DNA from: Paenibacillus uliginis N3/975 | Lineage (GTDB): Bacteria; Bacillota; Bacilli; Paenibacillales; Paenibacillaceae | Assembly: GCF_900177425.1 (NCBI RefSeq) | Contig: NZ_LT840184.1 | Span: 5,541,189-5,605,188 of the forward strand | DNA: 64,000 nt | Reading direction: 5' to 3' | In this document: piece by piece, positions 45,660-54,718 of the stretch | Layout: the number at the start of each line of letters is the position of its first letter | Numbering within the stretch: the first letter of the stretch is position 1 | Notes under the pieces: generated by a model | The model's database searches: none | Seen by the model: only the letters and a program-made list of their open reading frames with translations | What the model was told of the DNA's origin: nothing | Program-made: the position numbers and the translations under genes

Positions 45660-46039
45660 TCATTAATATGGACTCCTCCTGCTAAAGTCACAGCTGATTC
45701 CATTTACCTTTAAATATGTTGTTGTCCATGCTCAATCACTCCTCGTTATATACTTTCCGATTACCCGGTGATCCCGGATCTGAATCCTTTACCTATGCGG
45801 GAACTTTAGTTTTCGACACGAAACAACAGAAGAAAAATAAAATTTTATATAAAAAATCAAGTTTTAAATAATTAGTGATTATTTTCACATAAAACTCCTT
45901 CTACTTATGCTAAGATTCCATCGAATGGTAGTCATTGCGACTTACCTTTCCAAGCTTTTACCGGGTAAAAAGCCACATATTTATATCATTTCGACGGAAT
46001 AAAGTGTCGGCTAACGCCGTATTCCGACAATACCTTTCG

Positions 46040-46067
46040 TTGTTAAAATGTTTCAACATTTTAATAT
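46040..46067 (+). promoter_or_regulatory. promoter with palindromic operator, PplA-like gene
   Basis: -35 TTGTTA (46040-46045), 16-bp spacer, -10 TAATAT (46062-46067). A perfect inverted repeat TTAAAATGTT-TC-AACATTTTAA (46043-46064) fills the spacer, so a bound regulator would block RNA polymerase. A second set of repeats, TGTCGG/CCGACA (46005-46029), lies just upstream. The regulator is unknown; the site is not a Fur, Rex or FNR consensus. Confidence 0.65.
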
Positions 46068-46111
46068 CATATTTTTCACCAAATTTTGAACAAAAAGTGG
46101 AGGTCATTGGT

Positions 46112-47014
46112 ATGAAAAAGAAATTGTCCATCATTTTGTCCGGAACTCTGGTCCTTGGAGGACTGCTCGCAGGCTGCGGCGGGGAAAAAGCTGAGGAACC
46201 TGCCAACACGGAAAAACCTGCGGCTGAAGCACCCGCAACAGAAACACCTACTACGGAGGTAAAAGCTGGCGAATACACAGACGGAGCATACTTCGCTCAA
46301 GGCGAAATGGACGAAAAATCCGGCTGGCAGTACAATGTCACCCTTCATGTTGAAGGCGGAAAGATCAAAGACGTGAACTGGAACGGCTCCAATATCAAGG
46401 CTGGACCTGACAAGAAAACCCTCTCTGAGTCCGGTGAGTACGGCATGAAGGAAAAAGCCGGTGCTCAAGCCGAGTGGCACGAACAGGCTGAAAAAGCCGA
46501 ACAGTTCCTGGTTGAGAAGCAGGATCTGGCAGCTATCACTTATAACGAAGAAGGCAATACAGATGCGATCAGCGGTGTGTCGATCCATGTAAATGATTTC
46601 GTAGAAATCGCTCAGAAAGCAATTCAGGCTGGACCTACTGAAGCTGGACCTTACAAAGATGGAGGCTACCATGCTGAAGGAGAAATGGATGCCAATAGCG
46701 GCTGGAAATCAACTGTTGATCTTACTGTTGCCAACGGTAAAGTTATCGCAGCTTACTTCAGCGGCGTGAACGATAAAGGCGAAGACAAACAAGACTTCTC
46801 CAAAGACGGAAAATACGGCATGAAGGAAAAAGGTGGAGCACAGGCTGAATGGCACGAGCAAGTTGAGAAAGCTCAGCAGTTCTACCTGGAGAACCAAGGC
46901 GTCGGCAGCTTAACTTTTAACGAAGAAGGCAAAACAGATGCACTTTCCGGTGTATCCGTCGGCGTTCAAGAATATTTCCAGCTTGCTGAAAAAGCGCTCG
47001 AAGGAGCAAAGTAA
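46112..47014 (+). CDS. duplicated FMN-binding-type lipoprotein, PplA-like
   Basis: 300 residues from ATG 46112 (GGAGGT 7 nt upstream). Lipobox LLAGCGG with cysteine near 22, a Glu/Ala/Thr/Pro linker (25-52), then two homologous domains of about 115 residues (from GEYTDGAYFAQGEMD and from GPYKDGGYHAEGEMD). Each has YGMKEK-GAQAEWHEQ and ends DAISGVSIHV or DALSGVSVGV. The fold and motif position match the FMN-bind proteins of Listeria PplA (DAISGATIS), the surface flavoprotein of extracellular electron transfer; the flavin-accepting motif D-x-x-S-G-A-T is altered to S-G-V-S in both copies. Serine might still accept FMN. Upstream of ndh2, 12 kb from the ApbE gene. Confidence 0.8.
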   Translation: MKKKLSIILSGTLVLGGLLAGCGGEKAEEPANTEKPAAEAPATETPTTEVKAGEYTDGAYFAQGEMDEKSGWQYNVTLHVEGGKIKDVNWNGSNIKAGPDKKTLSESGEYGMKEKAGAQAEWHEQAEKAEQFLVEKQDLAAITYNEEGNTDAISGVSIHVNDFVEIAQKAIQAGPTEAGPYKDGGYHAEGEMDANSGWKSTVDLTVANGKVIAAYFSGVNDKGEDKQDFSKDGKYGMKEKGGAQAEWHEQVEKAQQFYLENQGVGSLTFNEEGKTDALSGVSVGVQEYFQLAEKALEGAK

Positions 47015-47109
47015 GCGATCAAAAATGAAAATAGCACTGCAAGCAGAAGACCGGGAGCATGCTCCCGCTTCTGCTTTTGCAGCACAATGAGACCAATGAG
47101 GTGAGCTTC

Positions 47110-48987
47110 GTGAAAAAGATTGTCTTACTAGGCGGCGGATACGGCGGCGTTCATGCAGCTAAAAAGCTGGCTAAGAAGTTCAAGAAGGACAAAGATGTAC
47201 AGATTACTCTGATTGACCGCAATCCCTACCATACCCTCCTGACTGAGCTACATGAGGTAGCGGCTAACCGGACACCGGAGGATTCAGTCAAGATTGATCT
47301 GAAAAAAATATTTGCTGGGCTTAACGTTGACGTCGTGCTCGACGAAATCAACAACATCGACTTTGACGGCAAAAAGCTGAGTTCAGAAACGGCTGTCTAT
47401 GAATACGACTATCTGGTCATAGGTACCGGCTGTAAACCAACCTTCTTCGGCATTCCGGGTGCGGAGGAAAATGCGTTCACCCTCTGGTCGTTTGAAGATG
47501 CGGTACGTCTGAAGGAGCAAATCCGCCACAGCTTCCGCGAAGCAGCTAAAGAGCACGACCCGGCTGTACGTAAATCAAAGCTCTCCTTCGTCGTAGTAGG
47601 CGCCGGCTTTACCGGTGTTGAACTCATCGGTGAAATGGCTGAATTCCGCGATGAGCTGTGCAAAGAGTTTTATATTGATAAATCCGAGGTCCGGCTCGTT
47701 GTAGCGGATATGGCACCAAAAATCTTGCCTATCCTGCCGGATAAACTGATCGCTAAATCTGAGAAATACCTCCGCAAAATCGGAGTTGAAATCATCACAA
47801 GCGCCAAAATTACCGGCGTTGGCGAAGACCGCGTCATTCTCGGAGAAGGCAAGGAAATCATCGCTAACACAATCGTATGGACAGCCGGTGTCGAAGGTTC
47901 CGAACTGGTCGGAAATCTGGACGTTCAGCAGCAAGGACGCAAACGGATTGTAACGAATGACAAACTGCAAAGTGTTGATCATGAAAATGTATATGTCATA
48001 GGCGATAACATCTTCTATGTTCCGGAAGGTGAGACCCGTCCCGTACCACAGATGGTAGAGAACGCTGAGCAGGCTGCAGCGCTGGCCGCACACAACCTGA
48101 TTGCGGACATTACTAACGGAACGAAGAAATCGTATAAACCGGCGTTCCATGGCACCATGGTCTGCATCGGCAGCCGTTATGGTGTAGCCAATGTTGGACT
48201 ACCGAATAAAATGTTCATGCTAACCGGATTTTTCGCAATGCTATCCAAGCATTTCATGAACATGTTCTACCTGTCTACAGTTGCCGGCTTCAACAAAGTT
48301 TGGTCTTATATGATGCATGAATTTTTCCATGTAAATAACCGCAGAAGTTTCCTCGGGGGACATTTCTCGAAGCGCTCCCCGAATTTCTGGCTCGTCCCGC
48401 TTCGTATATATCTGGGCATCATGTGGCTAACCGAAGGATGGGAGAAGCTACTTAAAATCATAGATGATCCGAACCGGATCTTCCTGATTCCCCCTGCTCC
48501 TTCGGCAGATGCGACAACTGCGGCATCCCAAGCAGTGGAAGCAGTCTCCCAGACGGTTGACGCACAGACAGCTGCTTCTGCAGTAACAACCGCGAAGGAT
48601 GCTATTGAAGCTCTTCCGGTGCCCGGCTTCATCAGTAGCATGGTTAGCGGTTTTATGGATATGTTCTTCTACACTGCAGACGGTGGCTATACGGCCCTCG
48701 CTTCCGTATTCCAAGTAGGTATGGTAGGGGCTGAAATTGTGTTTGGCCTTATGCTCATTGCCGGTCTGTTCACAGCTGTTGCCTCCATCGGTACAATTGC
48801 GATGGGTGTTATGATCTGGACATCAGGTATGGCCCCTTATGAAATGCTGTGGTTTGTAACGGCTGCTATCGCTACAATCGGCGGTGCTGGAAGCACACTT
48901 GGCCTCGACTACTATGTACTGCCTTGGCTGAAAAAGCATTGGAAAAAGGTTCCTCTTGTAAAACGTTGGTATCTGTATACCGATTAG
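47110..48987 (+). CDS. ndh2: type II NADH dehydrogenase with membrane tail (Ndh2, EET type)
   Basis: 625 residues from GTG 47110 (GAGGTGA 5 nt upstream). FAD-binding GGGYGGVHAAKKL at the N-terminus, a second Rossmann motif VVVGAGFTGVELIGE near 165, and NVYVIGDN near 295, as in NDH-2 enzymes. Unlike respiratory NDH-2 (about 400 residues) it has a C-terminal extension with four or so membrane helices (about 425-600), the hallmark of the Listeria EET dehydrogenase. It oxidises NADH and reduces a membrane quinone without pumping protons. Lies 95 nt after the PplA-like gene. Confidence 0.9.
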   Translation: MKKIVLLGGGYGGVHAAKKLAKKFKKDKDVQITLIDRNPYHTLLTELHEVAANRTPEDSVKIDLKKIFAGLNVDVVLDEINNIDFDGKKLSSETAVYEYDYLVIGTGCKPTFFGIPGAEENAFTLWSFEDAVRLKEQIRHSFREAAKEHDPAVRKSKLSFVVVGAGFTGVELIGEMAEFRDELCKEFYIDKSEVRLVVADMAPKILPILPDKLIAKSEKYLRKIGVEIITSAKITGVGEDRVILGEGKEIIANTIVWTAGVEGSELVGNLDVQQQGRKRIVTNDKLQSVDHENVYVIGDNIFYVPEGETRPVPQMVENAEQAAALAAHNLIADITNGTKKSYKPAFHGTMVCIGSRYGVANVGLPNKMFMLTGFFAMLSKHFMNMFYLSTVAGFNKVWSYMMHEFFHVNNRRSFLGGHFSKRSPNFWLVPLRIYLGIMWLTEGWEKLLKIIDDPNRIFLIPPAPSADATTAASQAVEAVSQTVDAQTAASAVTTAKDAIEALPVPGFISSMVSGFMDMFFYTADGGYTALASVFQVGMVGAEIVFGLMLIAGLFTAVASIGTIAMGVMIWTSGMAPYEMLWFVTAAIATIGGAGSTLGLDYYVLPWLKKHWKKVPLVKRWYLYTD

Positions 48988-49106
48988 TAATTTGAATCAC
49001 ATTGTCTAAACAAGGAGGCATATGCATATTACTGCGTATGACTCCTGTTAATATGATCTCGTTTTGAGGATGATCTTCCGCAAAACTTCTCGAAGGAGTG
49101 GGCTTA

Positions 49107-49553
49107 ATGAATACTCGACTGATGAACGATACCGTACGTTTACTGCATGAAGAATGGTCCCCGATTGCTGGAATCGTCCTGGATATTCCTTGTCACGATA
49201 TGAACCGGCTAGTTCAGGTACTGGATCATCATCAGTTGGAGCCTAAACGCCAGACGGTTTTGCTAGCACTCTACAACCTGCTCCACATGGCGCGAGAGCG
49301 TCACCGGGACTGCTCGTTCAGTGATCCCGATCTGACTCGAAACATATTGGACGGCGACTACCTATACAGCCTTTATTTACAGATGGCCGTCAAATTTCAG
49401 GAAACGAATCTGGTAAGCCATCTGGCCCCAGTGCTGAAACAGCAGAAAATTGCTTTGGCAGAAGGGCGATTGATAGACGAAGATCTTACGATGCATTTCG
49501 AGAAATTTCTATGCGGCGAATATAAGCAGAAACAGACTGGAAAAGCGATGTAA
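49107..49553 (+). CDS. HepS-like non-catalytic prenyl diphosphate synthase subunit
   Basis: 148 residues from ATG 49107 (GAAGGAG 8 nt upstream). The middle reads LDGDYLYSLYLQMAVKFQET and ends LAPVLKQQKIALAEG, which matches the GDYFSGLYYSLL...LATAIKEINEHKIRL segment of HepS, the small subunit of heptaprenyl diphosphate synthase. It is shorter than HepS (about 250). It stands 16 nt before the HepT-like gene, so the two probably form a heterodimer. Confidence 0.7.
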   Translation: MNTRLMNDTVRLLHEEWSPIAGIVLDIPCHDMNRLVQVLDHHQLEPKRQTVLLALYNLLHMARERHRDCSFSDPDLTRNILDGDYLYSLYLQMAVKFQETNLVSHLAPVLKQQKIALAEGRLIDEDLTMHFEKFLCGEYKQKQTGKAM

Positions 49554-49569
49554 CGAGGAGGAATCAGGG

Positions 49570-50544
49570 ATGAAGCTTCATGAAGCATTAAATGTAGACA
49601 TCAACCGGGTGAACCGGGAAATCGAACAAATCGTCAAGCATGACCCTGATCTCTCTCGTTCATCTGTCGTAGCCAAAAGTGTGCTTGAGCTCATTCGATC
49701 CGGCGGCAAACGGCTGCGTCCTTTGATGGTGCTGGTTGGCTCCCGATTTGGACCGAAGTCTGTAGGACGTAAACAGTGGCAGCTTGCAGCTGCAGCCGAG
49801 TTCATACACGCAGCTTCGCTAGTTCATGACGATGTGATCGACCGTTCAGACCTACGCCGTGGACAACCAGCCATGCATTTGAAGACCGGCGTCAGCCAGG
49901 CCGTTCATATCGGCAGCTATATGTCGCTGCGCATTGTTGAACTTCTCTCCCAATATGCATCGGATCAGGAACGGTATGTGCATGATTTATCATCTATCGC
50001 AAGCACCCAGCTGTGTATTGGGGAATACCAGCAAATGGCCCATGCTTTCGACTACGATCAAACCCTTGAGCAGTATCTGGAGAAATCCCGTAACAAGACA
50101 GCGCTGCTCATGGCTACCTGCCTGAGAACCGGAGCTCTCTCCTCAGGCTGCGAATCACAAACGGCGGACCTGCTCTATGAATTTGGAGAATGTTTAGGCA
50201 TGCATTTTCAGATTCAGGACGACTTGATGGATTTCACGCAGGATGCCGCAACACTCGGCAAGCCGGCGGGAAGCGATCTCCGTCATGGCCAAGTTACCCT
50301 ACCCGTACTATTCGCTCTGCAGGACCCGGCTCTCTCTGGAATGATCCGCTCCATTGGTCCGGACTCTCCTGATCCCGATATCGAGCAGGTTCTGGAGGCA
50401 ATCAGGCAAAGCGGAGCGCTTGAGAAGACAGTGGAGTTCAGCCGCTCGTACCTTGAGCGTGCTAATGCCATTATCGGGCAGCTATCCGGCTTCCCAGCTC
50501 ATGAGGATCTGAAGGTTCTTCTTCACTACTTCTCGGCAGCTTGA
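49570..50544 (+). CDS. polyprenyl diphosphate synthase, HepT/DmkB-like
   Basis: 324 residues. Both Asp-rich motifs are present: SLVHDDVIDRSDLRRG near 85 and QIQDDLMDF near 220, plus the substrate-lysine region GGKRLRPLM. It condenses isopentenyl diphosphate into a long prenyl chain used for the quinone tail. Placed in the EET block after ndh2, it may supply a separate (demethyl)menaquinone pool, as the dmkA/dmkB genes do in Listeria. A very good GAGGAGG site precedes the ATG. Confidence 0.88.
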   Translation: MKLHEALNVDINRVNREIEQIVKHDPDLSRSSVVAKSVLELIRSGGKRLRPLMVLVGSRFGPKSVGRKQWQLAAAAEFIHAASLVHDDVIDRSDLRRGQPAMHLKTGVSQAVHIGSYMSLRIVELLSQYASDQERYVHDLSSIASTQLCIGEYQQMAHAFDYDQTLEQYLEKSRNKTALLMATCLRTGALSSGCESQTADLLYEFGECLGMHFQIQDDLMDFTQDAATLGKPAGSDLRHGQVTLPVLFALQDPALSGMIRSIGPDSPDPDIEQVLEAIRQSGALEKTVEFSRSYLERANAIIGQLSGFPAHEDLKVLLHYFSAA

Positions 50545-50557
50545 TCTAACAACAACA

Positions 50558-50599
50558 GGGTGTCCCAACACGGTCATTAGACCAATGGGGCACCCTTTT
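50558..50599 (+). terminator. terminator of EET block 1
   Basis: Stem GGGTGTCCC/GGGGCACCC (one G-T pair) with an inner ATT/AAT pairing, followed by TTTT; 14 nt after the stop. Confidence 0.8.
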
Positions 50600-50847
50600 G
50601 GTGTTGTAATGGTCGCAATATCCCGATTTGTCTGTTGTGAGACGCTCCGCGTACGAATCATTCCTACGATCGCTCTTGCCCCCGAATTCCGAGAATTGAT
50701 TCGTCCTCTCCGCTATTCCGAGCTTGTCCATCCACTTTTGTCAGCCATCCTCCCACACCTCCGCTGCCTTTCCCTTCTTTTTTTTGTTGTACGATGTTTT
50801 CTTCGCGTACCCTAGCTATGCTGCACCATCATCATCCCCAACAAAAA
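50600..50847. other. gene-free interval
   Basis: About 250 bp with no ribosome-site-led frame on either strand; nothing recognised. Confidence 0.4.
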
Positions 50848-50873
50848 AGGACGAGCCTGTATCAGCTCATCCT
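50848..50873 (-). terminator. terminator of the AraC-family gene
   Basis: Leftward stem AGGATGAGC/GCTCGTCCT followed by six T, about 70 nt past the stop. Confidence 0.8.
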
Positions 50874-50941
50874 CTATATTGATTTCTCTTTCCCAGTTAT
50901 CCCTCTACTGATGATCCAACGCTCTGTTTTGTCTTAATCAT

Positions 50942-51838
50942 TCAGGAAGTTTTTCGTACCGCGAACCACAATTCAACATAATTAAGGCCATTTCTGCCTC
51001 CATAGACTTCGAATTCCATCCCATCGACCTGCTCGTATCCTGCTGTTGGAAGCCATTCTGAATAAAAGCGGTGGTATAACGACTCGATGGAATCATTAAA
51101 TTGATCCCATGTAAACAGTTCTGATGGGAATATAGCCCACGTGTGTGAAGGGATCGTGATTTCCAAATATCCATCCGTTTTACTGGAATCGCTCTTAAAT
51201 GAACACAGCATATATGGAAACGTATCATTTTCGGTTTTTCGATAGCTGCACACTGCATGCACTTTATACAAATCCCTACTCAGATATACAGGCAATTCAC
51301 CCGCATTGGAAGTGAGTCTCTCTACCTCGCCATTGGCATGGCATTGCTGCCATAACCCCCCCGGTGTAGTCGGTCCATCGCCATCTCCGCTTGTTTGAAA
51401 CACTCTTTCAATGCCAAATACTTGGAAAGATTCCTTGGTTTCGATCCGATAATTCATCGCCTCAACCCCTTTGATTGAAATAAGAAAGGAAAGCCGTGGA
51501 TATGCTTTCAACGCGACGCCTTCTTGACGAGCCGTAGTTGGATTGACACCATGCATCGATTGAAAAGCTCTTGCGAAAGAAACCGGTGAATCGTAACCGT
51601 ACTTAATGGCAATATCAATCACTTTCGCATCGCTATTCAACAAATCAATCGCTGCAAGAGTAAGCCGTCTGCGTCGTATATATTCCGCCAGTGTAACATC
51701 CGTAATGAAGGAGAACATTCTTTGAAACTGATAAGACGAACAGCAGGCTTGACTTGCTATCTCCGTCAGGTCGATTTCTCCGGATATATTCATTTCGATA
51801 TAATCCAATGCCCGATTCATCCTCGTAAGCCAATCCAT
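50942..51838 (-). CDS. AraC-family regulator with GyrI-like effector domain
   Basis: 298 residues from ATG 51838 (GAGGAGGG 6 nt upstream). N-terminal AraC double helix-turn-helix (about 5-105; LTEIASQACCSSYQFQRMF, KYGYDSPVSFARAFQSMHG), then a GyrI/AraC_E_bind domain (about 120-298; YRIETKESFQVFGIERVF...EFEVYGGR). Such Rob/BmrR-like regulators bind lipophilic compounds. No target gene is obvious nearby. Confidence 0.88.
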   Translation of the reverse strand: MDWLTRMNRALDYIEMNISGEIDLTEIASQACCSSYQFQRMFSFITDVTLAEYIRRRRLTLAAIDLLNSDAKVIDIAIKYGYDSPVSFARAFQSMHGVNPTTARQEGVALKAYPRLSFLISIKGVEAMNYRIETKESFQVFGIERVFQTSGDGDGPTTPGGLWQQCHANGEVERLTSNAGELPVYLSRDLYKVHAVCSYRKTENDTFPYMLCSFKSDSSKTDGYLEITIPSHTWAIFPSELFTWDQFNDSIESLYHRFYSEWLPTAGYEQVDGMEFEVYGGRNGLNYVELWFAVRKTS

Positions 51839-51987
51839 TTCTTTCCCTCCTCTCAATCGAAGTATAGAGTAACAGCGACTTTGTATCGCAACTTTTTATG
51901 CACAAGTAAGTTGGCATTATTTCCTCTACATAATTCGGCAGGGACAGAATTAACTCCTGTATTAACAAAACTGCCCATTAGCACAAC

Positions 51988-52015
51988 GCGGCTGCCGATC
52001 TATGCCGACAGCCGC
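51988..52015. terminator. hairpin between AraC and TetR genes
   Basis: Perfect 7-bp stem GCGGCTG/CAGCCGC, 42 nt beyond the TetR stop. The T-run lies on the plus side (52016-52020), so direction is unclear. Confidence 0.45.
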
Positions 52016-52057
52016 ATTTTAGTTAATTATTTAACTATAGTTTCCCGTTAGCGTAAA

Positions 52058-52597
52058 CTAATTTCTCGGAAGACTGTTATCCTCTAATACTAATAATGAG
52101 ACTTTCTTGGCTATTGTCTCTTTGTCAAAAGATACTTTTCCAGAAGCCCATAAGTAACCAGCCTCAAGTATGATGTTTGAATAAATCGGTACATAAAAAC
52201 TCTTCTCCATGTCTGTATATTTGATATCTAAACTTTTCGTTAAATATTTTTTCAACTCAATTAATATTTTTTCTTTCAATAGCGGGATTAAACCTAAATA
52301 ACTTTGGCGACATTGAATATTCGGTTGTTGATGATAGTCGCATACCGCTAGAACGAGCTGATATATGCTTTCTTTATCGAATTTCACGACTCCTGATGTG
52401 TGTTTTTCAATGACAGCCGAAGCAGACTCATCAACAATGTAGTCCAATAATTCGTACTTATCATTGAAATGCGCGTAGAAAGTAGCACGATTCACTTGAG
52501 CCCCTTTTGTTAAATCAGCAACTGTAATTTTTTCAAAATCCTTTTCATTCACTAAATTAACAAAAGCGTTAATCAAAGACTGCTTTGTTCGAGTCAT
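52058..52597 (-). CDS. TetR/AcrR-family regulator
   Basis: 179 residues from ATG 52597 (AAGG 9 nt upstream); an upstream GTG at 52633 has its ribosome site too close. N-terminal HTH (ITVADLTKGAQVNRATFYAHFNDKYEL) and a TetR C-terminal domain of the YbiH/DhaS-like class. Divergent from the SDR gene with two palindromes between them, so it probably represses that operon. A+T-rich, unlike its flanks. Confidence 0.88.
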   Translation of the reverse strand: MTRTKQSLINAFVNLVNEKDFEKITVADLTKGAQVNRATFYAHFNDKYELLDYIVDESASAVIEKHTSGVVKFDKESIYQLVLAVCDYHQQPNIQCRQSYLGLIPLLKEKILIELKKYLTKSLDIKYTDMEKSFYVPIYSNIILEAGYLWASGKVSFDKETIAKKVSLLVLEDNSLPRN

Positions 52598-52648
52598 TCG
52601 TATATTCCTTACTTTTGTCCCCACTTCATTCACTCCTTACATCAGAAT

Positions 52649-52665
52649 TTTGAGCGGAGCTCAAA
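52649..52665. promoter_or_regulatory. palindrome, candidate TetR operator 1
   Basis: TTTGAGC-GGA-GCTCAAA, a perfect 7-bp inverted repeat, close upstream of the TetR gene. Confidence 0.5.
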
Positions 52666-52695
52666 GTAACTCCTAACCTGACAATTTTTCAGTTT

Positions 52696-52711
52696 TGTTG
52701 CTATAGCAACA
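52696..52711. promoter_or_regulatory. palindrome, candidate TetR operator 2
   Basis: TGTTGCTATAGCAACA, a 16-bp perfect palindrome with no spacer, in the middle of the divergent TetR/SDR region; the length and symmetry suit a TetR dimer. Confidence 0.6.
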
Positions 52712-52887
52712 TTTCCTCCCTTATTGTTGGTTGTTCTGTTTAGATATTGGTTGTATTTTTATTAAAGCAACACATGTTTGTTTAATATATCACTCATAAG
52801 AAGTTTATGAAAGATGAATATCGCTGCCGGATTTCATGCGACTCGAAAAGAACATCCCAGTATCGATCACGAATGAGGAGAATCCGA

Positions 52888-53739
52888 ATGAAAACAATAC
52901 TTGTAACAGGCGGAACAGATGGAATTGGAAAAGGGGTTGCTACTCACTTCTTAAAAAAAGACGACCGTGTAATAGTGGTCGGCAGTTCGTCTGCTAAAGG
53001 CGATCTTTTCTTAAATGAAGCTAGACAGTTAGGAGCAGAGGGAAGGGCCATTTTTCTTCAAGCAAATTTGAGTTTGGTAAATGAAAACAAGCGCATTATT
53101 GAAGAAGTAAAAAGCCGGTTCCATTCTTTAGATAGGGTCGTTTTTTGTGCAACCAATCATAAGCCCAGAAAAGAATATTCGGAAACACCAGAGGGATTTG
53201 AATTTAGTTTTGGGTTATCTTATTTGAGCAGATTCGCTCTTAGTTATGGCTTAAAAGAGCTTTTGGAAAACTCTGATAACCCTGTTATTCTTAATGTTTG
53301 TGCTCCAGGAATGAATGGTACGGTTAACTTGGATGATATCCAAAACAAGAATAATTATAACGGTGCAAAAGCTAGGTATCATGGCAGCCGATTAAACGAT
53401 TTACTAGGTGTTGCCTTTGCCCACAATGATACTATTGGAAAAATAAAATATATTCTCTTTAACCCTTGGGCTGTCCAAACCACTGGAACTTTTGAAGCTT
53501 ATGAAAACCCTGTGACGAAGAGTATCATGAAGCTAATTTATAAAACAATAGGTAAACCGGTAGAAGAAGCAATTTTTCCTATCATCGAATTGTTAGAGAA
53601 TCCACCTAAACCTTCTCTATCTGCTTATAAACAGCGAAAAGAAGTAAGTCTTGCGATGAAAACTTTTGATAAAGAAAATGCTCAAAAGCTTTTAAATATC
53701 ACTGTTCAAATGCTGGAGGCTTATCAAAAAAACATTTAA
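52888..53739 (+). CDS. short-chain dehydrogenase/reductase
   Basis: 283 residues from ATG 52888 (GAGGAG 7 nt upstream). Cofactor motif TGGTDGIGKG near 8-17. Where the catalytic Y-x-x-x-K is expected the protein has YHGSRLND, with arginine in place of lysine, so catalysis may be altered. It resembles retinol-dehydrogenase-like SDRs. A+T-rich. First gene of a two-gene operon opposite the TetR gene. Confidence 0.8.
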   Translation: MKTILVTGGTDGIGKGVATHFLKKDDRVIVVGSSSAKGDLFLNEARQLGAEGRAIFLQANLSLVNENKRIIEEVKSRFHSLDRVVFCATNHKPRKEYSETPEGFEFSFGLSYLSRFALSYGLKELLENSDNPVILNVCAPGMNGTVNLDDIQNKNNYNGAKARYHGSRLNDLLGVAFAHNDTIGKIKYILFNPWAVQTTGTFEAYENPVTKSIMKLIYKTIGKPVEEAIFPIIELLENPPKPSLSAYKQRKEVSLAMKTFDKENAQKLLNITVQMLEAYQKNI

Positions 53740-53754
53740 TTGGAGGAAAAGAAA

Positions 53755-54622
53755 ATGAAAATATTAGTGACAGGTGCAACAGGACAATTAGGGGCAAAGG
53801 TTGTAGAAGCATTATTAAAAATAATACCAGCAAACGAGTTAGCTGTTAGTGTTCGAAACCCAGAGAAAGCAAAAGGATTGCGAGCTCGCGGAGTAGAAGT
53901 TCGACACGGAGACTTTGATAAACCAGAAACATTAGATTCTGCTTTTTCAGGAATTGATCGACTTTTAATTATATCTACATTTGGGAATCATGAAACATTA
54001 ATGAGACAGCATACGAATGCTGTAGCTGCTGCCGGGCGTGCTCAAGTAAAATTTATTGCTTATACTAGTGTAACAAACGCAAGTGAAAGCAAATTTTTCC
54101 TCGCCCCACTTCATCGAGCTAGAGAAGAAGCTATTTTGAAAACAGGTATTCCATACTCGTTTTTAAGAAACAATTGGTATTTGGAAAATGAAATTAGAAG
54201 CATACAAGGCGCGATGGCAGGAGCACCTTGGGTTACATCAGCAGGAACAGGAAAAATAGGCTGGGTACTTCGACAAGATTTAGCGGAGGCAACAGCAAAT
54301 GTATTGACCGGAGAAGGACACGAAAACACGATTTACGAACTTTCCGGTAAGCTAATGACTCAAGGAATTAACATCTGCCCTTGGAGATGTATTAGGGAAA
54401 GAAGTACCTGTACAGCAAGTCGATGATACTACTTATGCGAACATGATGAAAGGTGCAGGGGTACCAGAAGCCTACCTTCCTATGCTCGTAAACACACAAA
54501 AAGGTATTCGAGATGGTGGATTAGAGATAGAAAGTAACGATTTAGAAAAATTACTTGGTCGCCCTGCTACACCAATAAACGAGGCTTTGAACCAAATTGT
54601 TAGTCAAAGCTCTGTGAAATAA
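53755..54622 (+). pseudogene. NmrA/QorB-like NAD(P)-binding protein, frameshifted
   Basis: From ATG 53755 (GGAGG 8 nt upstream) the frame reads an NmrA-like oxidoreductase (VTGATGQLGAKVVEALLK; AGTGKIGWVLRQDLAEA). After LSGKLMTQ it shifts and ends at 54426. Removing one G of the GG at 54364-54365 restores MTQELTSALGDVLGKEVPVQ and continues to a stop at 54622 with a normal C-terminus (LGRPATPINEAL). So it is either a recent single-base inactivation or a sequencing error. The intact protein would have about 288 residues. Confidence 0.8.
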
Positions 54623-54718
54623 TGTGAATCGTCATGTCGGGTCTTCGCAACTATTCGACAAACCTGCACAATGAATTAGCGAACGATTCGTACAGGCAGC
54701 CGTCTAACAACAGACAAT

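Noticed and set aside
49022..49051. 9-residue leader peptide (ATG behind AAGGAGG) before the HepS-like gene
   Set aside because: Ribosome site is only 3 nt from the ATG and the sequence is part of a hairpin; no amino-acid pattern of an attenuator.
52058..54622. TetR/SDR/NmrA genes as part of the EET pathway
   Set aside because: Different base composition, no flavin, quinone or heme features, and absent from known EET gene sets.
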